Origin: Hydnum rufescens UP504
Taxonomy: Eukaryota > Basidiomycota > Agaricomycetes > Cantharellales > Hydnaceae
Assembly: GCA_014904985.1 (NCBI GenBank)
Contig: MU129009.1
Coordinates: 124,001 to 188,000, forward strand
Direction of reading: 5' to 3'
Length of the DNA stretch: 64,000 nucleotides
A model generated the notes under the pieces. The model saw only the letters and a list, made by a program, of their open reading frames with translations, was not told where the DNA came from and did no database searches. Shown piece after piece: positions 36,286 to 46,631 of the stretch (the stretch's first letter is position 1; the number at the start of each line of letters is the position of its first letter). A program made the position numbers and the translations under genes.

Positions 36286-39200
36286 GTGAGTGAATATATC
36301 CCTTGCACAACATTTAAGGTACTATTGTATCATGGGGGGTATAACTGTGGCAACTGGCTCTGACAATATGACACATAATTTACTCATTGGATGGTGTTGA
36401 CAACATAGGAGGTATGGTTGCAGGTGCTCACATTTAGTGCACAATCATTGGCTTACATGTCTCTTTGTGACACTGCCAATGTAGTTGGTCAGTCTGGATC
36501 TTGAATACATGGTCACTGACTGATATTGTTTTTGCTGCTATTGGGAACACAGTATGTGAGTCCAGATCTCCCCCAATCCCATGCATAGTCATTCCGTGAT
36601 ACAGCTCCTGGTGGAATCCACAACACAGGGGGTGAGTTTATGTCTCTTAGTTGATATGAGGTGGCTGTATATCTTTTGGGGGCATGGATAACATAGCATG
36701 TGAGTGATCTCCCACCTTTAGATCCACACTGTCACCTGCTGATATATCCCTTGGTGACATCAACCATGTAGGAGGTAAGACTGCACCTGTCACAGTTTGA
36801 TGTGGTCCCTAGCTGATAGAACATTTGGTGGCATGAACATAGGATGTGGGTTGGATTTCCCCACCATTCAATGTGTTATGGCTGACTCATACATCTTTTC
36901 CATGGCATCAACAACATAGCTTGTATGTCCAGATGTCTTGGAATTTGATGGGTGGTACTGATAAATATTTTATTAACATTCACACTGTAGTATGTAAGTG
37001 TGGATTCAACATGAGATCCATGGTTGATACATCATTATGTGCAATGGATAAAATAGGAGGTCAGTCCATATCTCCCAGCTTTCATTGGTGATTGTTGGCC
37101 AATGCATCATTTGGTGATATGGATAATGTAGTATGTAAGTAGGAATTTCCTACAAGTTAGTACATGGTCACTGGTTCATCCATCATCCAATGGCATGGAC
37201 AATGTAGAAAGTATGTGTGGATCTCTTACAATTGAATGTGCTTGCAGGCTGATATCTCTTTCTCTGTGATGGACAATGTAGGGAGTAAGTTCAGATCTCT
37301 CACAATCTCTCTCACAATCTGATGCATGGTCCCTCATTCATACATCCTTTGGTGTTGACACCACAGCCAGTAAGTTTGGATATTTCTCAATCTGTTGAGT
37401 GTGGTCACTGGCTAATATGTTGTTGGATAACACTGATAATATAGGATGTAAGTCTGGATCTCCTCCCCTTGATGCACTATCACTGGCTGACATAAATAAT
37501 TAAGAATGTGGGCTGCCTTTCAATTTTGTGCTTGATCATTGGCTAATCCATCTTCTGGTGGCACTGACAACATACATAGAATGTAAATCTGAATTTCTGA
37601 CTATTCAATCTATTGTTGTTGGCTAATGCATCTTTTGGTGATATTGACAATGGAGGCTGTATGTCAGGTTCTCTTCCAATGAAATATACAGGTGCAGACT
37701 GATATTTCTTGGTCTGACATGGACAATGCAGGAAGTAGGGCTGAATCTTGCAATTTAATGCATGGTCACTGTCTGATATTGTTTATTCCCATTGACAATG
37801 TAGCATGTAAGTTCAGATCTCTGCTAATTGAACATGGGATTACTGGCCAATATACTCTTTGGTGACCTTGATAATGTAGCGTGTATGCTCTGCTGCTGCT
37901 TTGAGGCACAATCACCGGCTAATGAATTCTGGATGAACTTGACAATATAGCAGGTGAGCCTGGCTCATTTCTGACTCAGTGTGTGGTGACTTGCTGATCT
38001 CACCAATGGCATCAACAATGTAGCTGGTGGGCCCAGGAGTTCTCACAATTTGATGCAGGATTGCTGGCTGATTCATCATCTGGTTACATTGACAATGTAG
38101 GAAGTGAGTAATCCCCCACCACTTGATATATAGGGGTTGGCTGATACATTGCCTGGTGGTATCACAAATGTAGGCTGTATGTTGAGGTCTCTTGCAATTG
38201 AATGTGAGGGCATTGACTGAATACACTGTTTGGTGGCATGGACAATGTAAGATGGTGAGATTGCATCTACCACCATTCATTGAGTGGCCCTCAGTTGTTA
38301 TACTTGTGTGGCCTTAACATCATAGTATGTAAGTCCACATCTCATTCTGATTCATGCATGGTTCTGCCTGATTCAGTGTTTGGTGGTTTCTGCAAACAAG
38401 GGGGTAGGTCTGGATACTTGAATTTAATATGTCACTGCTAGCTGATGTATCATTTCATGGTTTTGATAACATAGATGGTAAGATGGGATCCCTGAGAATT
38501 TGATGCAAGGTGCTGATTGGTTGGTCAACCTGAACACTGTAGGATGTAAGTGCATGTGACCCACCTGGTTATGAGTTGATACATCTTTGGGTGGGATTGA
38601 AAATGTAGGAAGTAAGTGTGTGAATGACTGAGAATTTGACACATCATCCCTTGCTGATGCATCATTTGTTGGCATTGACCACATAGCATGTAAGTGTGGA
38701 TGTCATAGAATTCAATGGATTGTCCCTTGCTGATTCATCATTTGGTGCCATTGACCACATAGGAAGTAAGTGTGGATGTCATAGAATCAATGGATTGTCC
38801 CTTGCTGATTCATCATTTGGTGCCATTGACCTCATAGCTTGTAAGTGTGGTGGTCATAGAATTCAATGGATTGACCCATGCTGATTCATCATTGGGTGCC
38901 ATTGACCACATAGCTTGTAAGTGTGGATGTCATAGAATTCAATGGATTGTCCCTTAACTGTCATCATTTGGTGCCATTGACCACATAGGCTATAAGTGTA
39001 GATGTCATAGAAATCAATGGATTGTCCCTTGCTGATTCATCATTTGGTGCCATTGACCACATAGGATGTAAGTGTGGATGTCATAGAATTCAATGGATTG
39101 TCCCTTGCTGATTCATCATTTGGTGCCATTGACCACATAGGTGTAAGTGTAGATGTCATAGAATTCAATGGATTGTCCCTGCTGATTTATCATTTGGTGC

Positions 39201-42200
39201 CATTGACCACATAGGATGTAAGTGTGGATGTCATAGAATTCAATGGATTGTCCCTTGCTGATTCATCATTTGGTGCCATTGACCACATAGGATGTAAGTG
39301 TGGATGTCATAGAATTCAATGGATTGTCCCTTGCTGATTTATCATTTGGTGCCATGGACCACATAGGATGTAAGTGTAGATGTCATGTCATGGAATTCAA
39401 TGGATTGTCCTTGCTGATTTATCATTTGGTGCCATGGACCACATAGGATGTAAGTGTGGATGTCATAGAATTCAATGGATTGTCCCTTGCTGATTTATCA
39501 TTTGGTGCCATGGACCACATAGGATGTAAGTGTGGATGTCATAGAATTCAATGGATTGTCCCTTGCTGATTCATCATTTGGTGCCATTGACCACATAGCC
39601 TGTAAGTGTGGATGTCATAGAATTCAATGGATTGTCCCTTGCTGATTCATCATTTGGTGCCATTGACCACATAGCTTGTAAGTGTGGATGTTATGGAATT
39701 TAATGGATTGTCCTTTGCTGATTCATCATTTGGTGCCATTGACCACATAGCATGTAAGTGTGGATGTCATAGAATTCAATGAATTTTCCCTTCTTGATTC
39801 ATCATTTGGTGCCATTGACCTCATAGCTTGTAAGTGTGGATATCATAGAATTCAATGGATTGTCCCTTGTTGATTCATCATTTGGTGCCATTGACCACAT
39901 AGAATGTAAGTGTGGATGTCATTGAATTCAATGGCTTGTCCCTTGCTGATTCATCAGTTGGTGTCATTAACATCATAGCTTGTAAGTGTAGAATTCAATG
40001 GATTGTCTCTTGCTGATTCATCATTTGGTGCCATTGACCACATAGCCTGTAAGTGTAGATGTCATATAATTCAATGGATTGTCCCTTACTGATTCATCAT
40101 TTGGTGCCATTGATCACATAGCTTGTAAGTGTGGATGTCATAGAATTCAATGGATTGTCTCTGGCTGATTTATCATTTGGTGGCATTGACCACATAGCAT
40201 GTAAGTGTGGATGTCATAGAATTCAATGGATTGTCCCTTGCTGATTCATCATTTGGTGCCATTGACCTCATAGGAAGTAAGTGTGGATGTCATAGAATTC
40301 AATGGATTGTCCCTTGCTGATTCATCATTTGATGCCATTGACCTCATAGCTTGCAAGTGTGGATCTCATAGAATTCAATGGATTGTCCCTTGCTGATTCA
40401 TTATTTGGCGCCATTGACCACATAGCGTGTCAGTGTGGATGTCATAGAATTCAATGGATTGTCCTTTGCTGATTCATCATTTGGTGCCATTGACCACATA
40501 GGCTGTAAGTGTGGATGTCATGGGAATCAATGGATTGTCCCTTGCTGATTCATCATTTGGGGTCATTGACCACATAGGCTGTAAGTGTGGATGTCATAGA
40601 AATCAATGGATTATCCCTTGCTGATTTATCATTTGGTGCCATTGACCTCATAGCTTGTGAGTGTGGATGTCATAGAATTCAATGGATTGTCCCTTGCTGA
40701 TTCATCATTTGGTGCCATTGACCACATAGGGTGTAAGTGTGGATGTCATGGAATTCAATGGATTGTCCCTTGCTGATTCATCATTTGGTGCCATTGACCA
40801 CATAGGCTGTAAGTGTGGATGTCATAGAAATCAATGGATTGTCCCTTGCTGATTTATCATTTGGTGCCATTGACCATGTAGTATGTAAGTGTGGATGGCA
40901 TAGAATTCAATGGATTGTCCCTTGCTGATTGATAATTTGGTGCCATTGACTTCATAGCTTGTAAGTGTGGATGTCATAGATTTCAATGGATGGTCCCTTG
41001 CTGATTCATCATTTGGTGCCATTCACCACACAGCATGTAAGTGTGGATGTCATGGAATTCAATGGATTGTCCCTTGCTGATTCATCATTGGGTGCCATTG
41101 GCCACATAGGGTGTAAGTGTGGATGTCATAGAATTCAATGGATTGTCCCTTGCTGATTCATCATTTGGTGCCATTGACCACAGCTTGTAAGTGTGGATGT
41201 CATAGAATTCAATGGATTGTCTCTTGCTGATTCATCATTTGGTGCCATTGACCACATAGGGTGTAAGTGTGGATGTCATTTAATTCAGTGGATTGTCCCT
41301 TGCTGATTCATCATTTGGTGCTATTGACCTCATAGCTTGTAAGTGTGGATGTCATAGAATTCAATGGATTGTCTCTTGCTGATTCATCATTTGGTGCCAT
41401 GGACCTCATAGCTTGTATGTGTGGATGTAATAGAATTCAATGGATTGTCCCTTGCTGATTCATCATTTGGTGCCATTGACCACATAGCGTGTAAGTGTGG
41501 ATGTTGTAGAATTCAATGGATTGTCCCTTGCTGATTCATCACTGGGTGCCATTGACCACATAGGGTGTAAGTGTGGATGTCATAGAATTCAATGGATTGT
41601 CCCTTGCTGATTCATCATTGGGTGTTCTTGACCACATAGGATGTAAGTGTGGATGTCATTGAATTCAATGGATTGTCCCTTGCTGATTCATCATTTGGTG
41701 GCATTGACCACATAGGATGTAAGTGTGGATGTCATAGAATTCAATGGATTGTCCCTTGGTGATTCATCATTTGGTGCTATTGACCACATAGCATGTAAGT
41801 GTGGATGTCATAGAATTTAATGGATTGTTCCTTGCTGATTCATCTGTTGGTGATATTGACAACATAGGTTGTAAGTCCAGATCTCTTAGGATTTGATGCA
41901 TCTTCTTCACTCATTCATCTTTTCATTCCTTTGACAATGTAGCAAGTGAGTCTGAATGTCTTGGAATTCAATACATCATCCCTTTCTGATTTCCTTTTTT
42001 AATGATAATGCAGCCTGTAAGTCCAGATGTCTCAGAATTCTATGCACCCTTACTTGATCATGTCTCACTTGATGGTTTTGTCCCATAGGAGGTCAGTCCA
42101 CACCTCCCACTCTTGTATTTGTGATCTCTGGACAACCTCTTAGTTCACTACATCCCCAACATAGGATGTATGTCCCATCTCCTACTATTCTGTGTATGGT

Positions 42201-42322
42201 CCTGGCTCATAGATCTCACTGACATTTACAATGTTAGCTTGTGAGTTCATAAATTTATACAAGGGAATAATATCCTATTTTTCTGGCTGCACTACTTTTA
42301 CTTGGATTTATTACAGGATAAT
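36286..42322 (+). repeat. Array of about 80 intron-like units spaced by 3-nt segments
   Basis: Each unit begins with a 5'-splice-site-like GT (mostly GTAAGT; also GTGAGT, GTATGT, GTCAGT), carries a branch-like CTGAT/CTAAT about 30 nt before its end, and ends in CATAG, TGTAG or CACAG. I counted 80 spacers between an AG and the next GT: 78 are exactly 3 nt, one is 2 nt (39141) and the last is 6 nt (GATAAT, 42317-42322). Spacers vary (GAT, CTT, CAT, GAA, GCT, GGT, CCT, TAT, CGT and others). The core at about 38640-41870 is a near-homogeneous 76-bp repeat (..GTAAGTGTGGATGTCATAG..); the flanks are strongly diverged but keep the same signals. CpG is almost absent. Either microexons or one giant recursively spliced intron would explain it. 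Confidence 0.85.
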
Positions 42323-42455
42323 GTAAGTTACATCTAATGTGCCAAAGCCAAATGATTCTGTGTAATTATGGTCTCATCATTGCTCCCCTGTTATCTGGTA
42401 AATATTGTCAAGCCTCACCTCCACCCTTGACCTTATCTCTCCCAAATTTTATTAG

Positions 42456-42862
42456 GTGCTCAAATATTCAGGCAGTCAAGGCCTGTGTGCCCTTCCTCAA
42501 ACTTTTGGTCAGTTTAGGTTTTCATTGATTTCCCCCCTCCAGTATGTCTAAACAACCATTCCAGCATCACCTGCCTCACCCACATCTTCAATATCTGGTG
42601 TTTATTTGTTGTCAGGGTTGTGACTAATTCTAACTGTGGATGGGATTGCTGATCTTGGTTTGTCAACCCAGTGGTCATCCTTTGGATTCGGAGGGGGAGG
42701 AATGCTGATTCACCTGATGCACCTGAAATGGAACACACCACTAACTTGGTCCAGGCTCAAATCAGGAGTGACTTGGTGGATTATGGAGATTTTCAAGCAC
42801 TAGACTCATATGCTACTGCAGACAGACTGGCAAGGATCATTGATGAGTACACACCAATGTGA
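42456..42862 (+). other. Putative terminal exons after the array
   Basis: After the last 6-nt spacer a normal-looking intron ends at TTATTAG (42455). Open stretches follow at 42456-42507, about 42541-42596 and 42663-42862. The last reads ILWIRRGRNADSPDAPEMEH and later LVDYGDFQALDSYATADRLARIIDEYTPM before TGA. Composition looks coding but no domain is recognised, and I could not choose splices that keep one frame throughout. They may be the 3' exons of the G-domain gene or an unrelated small gene. Confidence 0.35.
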
Positions 42863-43479
42863 TGTGTGCAGAATACATGTATCAAGTCAAGAGATATTCT
42901 CCAATGTCATTAGTTGTCAATCCTTGTCTCTGATGGGCTGATCCACTCAGAGGTGGAGGCCAGTCTCAATGGATCAGGTGTGATACCCATGCACAACAGT
43001 GTAGGTCCAGGCTGGTCAGCTACTTGGGTAGACCTCAAAAGGTATGTCAAATTGATGTGATATAGTACCTAATAGGGTAGAAAACTGTTCAACATCAAAT
43101 ATTGATCAAAAGGGCATTTGATGATCATACAAGCCACATTTGAGGATTTTTGATGTCAATTTGAGATCAAAAGTTGTGAACTTGCATATCTTCACAAGGC
43201 CTTGTATCACTAGAGACTTCTCACAAGTTCAAACTCAAGGGTATTTTTAATAGGGTCTTTCACCACCTTGGTCAGCCAGTTATGACACCTACCTTAGGTG
43301 GAAAAATGAGGCATTTTTAATACCTAACTAGGTCCCAAGCAATATGGAACATAATTGGGTCCAGCTCAGGGTCTTTAATACCCCTGGCTTACAGACTTTG
43401 GGCCCAAGTTGGGCCCATTTGTGGCTACCTTGGGCCCAACTTCACCTCATGCTGTAGTGTGCCAAATATAGTAATTATG

Positions 43480-43630
43480 TTGGGGGTTGGGGACAGTTGG
43501 GGGTTAGGGTTGGAGGTTGGAGGTTGGTGGTTAGGGTTGGGGTTGGAGTTGGGGGTTGGAGTTGGGATTGTCTGGAGTGTGGTTGGGAATGTCTACCCCC
43601 ATGTCCAGTGAGGTTAGGGTTAGGGTTTGA
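43480..43630 (+). repeat. G-rich, telomere-like degenerate tract
   Basis: Runs of GTTGGGGGTT, GGTTAGGGTTGG and GGTTAGGGTTAGGGTTTG. TTAGGG is the usual fungal telomere unit, so this is a degenerate interstitial telomere-like or quadruplex-prone tract inside the TIR element. Confidence 0.5.
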
Positions 43631-43682
43631 TCAACTACATAATAATGTGCTTATGTAGTACACCATAAGTAGTTGCTTAAAT

Positions 43683-43885
43683 AATCAATTTCCATATTTG
43701 GACATATTACATAAGCATTTTCTATATATGGGCATATTACATAATCAATTTCTATATTTGGATGATTACCTAATCAATTGGAAATGTTACATAAGCTTCC
43801 ATATTTGGAATAATTACCTAAGCTATGCCCATATATAGAAAATGCTTATGTAATATGGCCAAATATGGAAATTGATTATGAATGC
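43683..43885. repeat. AT-rich inverted repeat
   Basis: The left arm AATCAATTTCCATATTTGG..TTACATAAGCATTTTC is repeated in inverse orientation on the right (GAAAATGCTTATGTAATATGG..CAAATATGGAAATTGATT). It can form a long hairpin and lies inside the TIR element. Confidence 0.65.
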
Positions 43886-44129
43886 TTATATAATATTGAT
43901 TATATAATATGTTATGTTGCTATTTATGGTTAGGACCAGTTGGGCCCAGTTTGGGCCCAGTTGGGCCTAGTTGGGCCCAAATTTGGGCCCACATCTTGCT
44001 CAGGGGTAGGCTAATCAACTGTTTGGGCCAGAGTTGGGCCCAACTATATACAGACCTCCATAGGTATCAAATCTGCCCCAGATTGGTACCTAAGATAGGT
44101 ATAAAAAGTGGCTGACCAGCCTGCTGTCC

Positions 44130-44675
44130 ATACAAATCAAAAGAAAAAAAAAGCACTACTTAGTAGCACCACACACCCACTTGGGCGGGTGTGTGGTACT
44201 GTCCCTCAAAATTTAAAAAAGAAAAAAACTAAGTAGCACCACACCCGCTTGGGCAGGTGTGGTACAGGGGGCTGGGCTTGACAATTCATCATTGGGCAGG
44301 TTGTTTGGACAAGTCATGGGTTGTCATTTCGGGGGCTTCAATTTGGATCCTAAAATAATAGCATACATTAGTAAAAAAAAAAAATTCAAAGTGATGCAAA
44401 GGCACCTCAGGCAGATAGATTTGGACCCTTTGGGTTGGCTTTTACTGCACAGGAGAGGACCCAAAGGGTCCCCTGACCTATCACAGACCCATGGGTTGGA
44501 CAAATATTGACCCATGAGGGGACAGCACTAAACCATGGTTTTGGCATGGTCAGGGCAGGGTATTGACAATAAAACTCATGGGCTGGGCCACTCCACCCAT
44601 GGGTGGGACCTGCTGACCCATGAGTTAGAGCATTAGACCCATGGGTTTGACCTCCAGACCCATGAGTTTGACCCC
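44130..44675. repeat. Hairpin modules and CCCATGGG repeats flanking the LTR element
   Basis: Two B-type hairpins (ACCACACACC..GGTGTGTGGT at about 44168-44194 and a shorter one at about 44241) are followed by sequence whose reverse complement reappears at about 56565-56830. That sequence includes the GACCCTTTGGGTT/AACCCAAAGGGTC motifs and CCCATGGGT units. The LTR element begins directly after. Confidence 0.6.
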
Positions 44676-45258
44676 TGTCAGAGTTCATCCATTTCCCAGT
44701 TAATTCTGGTTTTGGTTCCGGCCTGTTTCTGATTTGTCCCTGCCTCCATCTCATTTCCCCTTCATTTCCTCATTTCCTTTACTTCCAGTTCCCACACACT
44801 TACCCCTGGCCCTGTCCCTGTTCCCTCCACTTTCCCATCCCCTGCCCGCTCCCCCTCTTGTGCCTGCCCCCCTGTAACCACCTCTTGTTAAGTGATCAAT
44901 CCCCCATAGTATAGGAACTATGTATAAGTAGTCCAGGGTGATGTCCAGAGACTCAGCTTTGGTCTCTCAGGATTTCCACTTCTACTCCGGACTACAGGTT
45001 AGCTTCACTGTACCTATTCCCTTAATGTTAATATCAGGATTTCCGCTTCTACTCTGGACTACAGTCTGAGTACTTTCCAGTTGACTCCGTGAGCTTAAGG
45101 ACCATTGTGCTCATTCCCACCTAGTCCCCTCTGGGCTGCTGGATTGCCTCTCCATCCCCTCCTATCCTCGTTATCTCATTCTTGCCTGGATTCCCTCAGA
45201 CTTAGCCAGACTTATGCCAGACTTATCTGGACTTATCTGTGTTTATATTTGTTTGGTG
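44676..45258 (+). repeat. 5' LTR of the gypsy element
   Basis: Begins TGTCAGAGTTCATC and ends TATTTGTTTGGTG. It is nearly identical to the 3' LTR at 53009-53613; the clearest difference is a stretch of about 22 bp present only in the 3' copy. Differences include C/T and G/A changes consistent with deamination. The sequence GTATAGGAACTATGTATAAG near 44910 is a likely core promoter. Confidence 0.85.
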
Positions 45259-45271
45259 CTCTCATCACAGC

Positions 45272-46310
45272 ATGGCCCTGACAGAAGACCAAAGCTCTCT
45301 CACAAGCCCACCATCTGGATTGCTCAGCACTGCTGATTTTCCACCCACTCATTCTGAAATGTCTGATGGCACTCCAGTAGCCATCACCGTGGACCACCAA
45401 CACCTCCTCACTCAACTCCAACAACAGAATGCCGCCCTTGGAGAAGAACTGGACAACATGTGAAACCAAGGGACACACATCGCAGGCTTCATGTCCACCA
45501 CAGTTCAGCAGACCCTCCAACAGCAACCCCCACCTACCCAATCCACTCGTGAGGCCAAGGGGCAGACCCCAAACCATTCTCAGGAGACTAGAAGAAGACA
45601 GAAGGTTTCCTGTGCTCCATCCAGCTAAATATTGCTATCCAGCCCAGAGTCTACCCCATGGAGCTGCACAAAATCCTATACACCCTCTCCTGGATGAAGG
45701 ACAGAACCACTGGAGCATGGGTGGAAAGCCTTTCCACCTCTTTCCTGGACCCCAAGACTCACAACCCATACAAGACCTTCGAGGAGTTCCTGGTTGCCTT
45801 TGAGAGCGCCTTTGGGGAGCCAGATTGAGAGTTCACTGCTTGGTCCCAACTTTGGAACCTGAAGCAGGGAAAGATGTCCGCCGAGGAGTACACCATGCAC
45901 TTTGACACCTTGGCAGGTCAAACTGGCTTTGGAGAAGAGGCCCTTATCAATGCATACCAACAAGGACTCAATGAATGGTTGCTGGAGAAAATGCACCTCA
46001 GCAACCTACCAGGGACCCTTGGAGGATGGCAGGACACAGCATGCCAGCTGGACAACTTATACCTCCAGTTCCAACAGGCCACAGCGGGCACAAACCCCTA
46101 TGCACCGAGGAACCCTCCAACACCCATGGAGAAGCCCCAGATGACACCCCCTGCCCCCAGGCCAACCCCAGTGCCTCCCATGGCTACACATTCCTCTTCA
46201 ATGTTGTTTGCCCCCATGGACATAGACTCCACACAGAAGCAAGAGGCATGACAGTGTTACAACTGCCAGGAGCTGGGACACATCTCTCGTGACTGCCCAC
46301 ACCCATGAAA
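45272..46310 (+). pseudogene. gag of the gypsy element (CCHC zinc knuckle)
   Basis: Starts MALTEDQSSLTSPPSGLLST with a Gln-rich helix (HLLTQLQQQNAALGEELDNM). A TGA follows where the sequence context suggests Arg. Further pieces (SAEEYTMHFDTLAGQTGFGEEALINAYQQGLNEWL, about 45874-45990) match gypsy capsid domains. A CCHC knuckle, CYNCQELGHISRDC, lies at about 46256-46297. Several stops and frame changes make it non-functional as written. Confidence 0.8.
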
Positions 46311-46631
46311 GCCACGACAATTTGTCCAGGCAACAGAAGACATCAGAGCAATCATCCATGAGGAACTACAGAAGCTGTTCCCACCTGCAATGGACACACC
46401 AGAACCCTCAGGATCTACTCCACAGGGTTTTCCCAATGGTCAGCAGTGAAGGATGCATCCTGTTTGACCAACAGATTCACCCCCCTCCAAAACTGTACAT
46501 ATGGAATCAGAAATGACATGTTTTTCTCTGATGATGAGAGTGATGATTCTGAAAATGTATCCACCTATACCAACCCCATTTATAGCCCTCCACCCTCAAT
46601 CTGCCTCCTCTCTGAAGATCCTAGATGAGCC

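Larger units (their letters stand above)
43008..44123. mobile_element. Non-autonomous element with terminal inverted repeats
   Basis: The segment starts CAGGCTGGTCAGCTACTT and ends AAGTGGCTGACCAGCCTG, an 18-bp terminal inverted repeat with one mismatch, 1116 bp apart. No transposase ORF is present, so it would be a MITE-like non-autonomous element. Inside are multiple TTGGGCCCA motifs, a G-rich tract and an AT-rich palindrome. No clear target-site duplication was found. Confidence 0.6.

Noticed and set aside
38696..38884. ORF of 62 codons with internal amino-acid repeats inside the array
   Set aside because: It reads straight through the intron-like repeat bodies (GLSLADSSFGAID repeated) and is a by-product of the 76-bp periodicity.
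38640..41870. CRISPR-like array (regular 76-bp repeats)
   Set aside because: The repeats are head-to-tail copies with only 3-nt variable segments and no unique spacers, and the context is a fungal nuclear genome.
43480..43630. True telomere end
   Set aside because: The TTAGGG units are few and degenerate and lie inside a TIR-bounded element with unique sequence on both sides.
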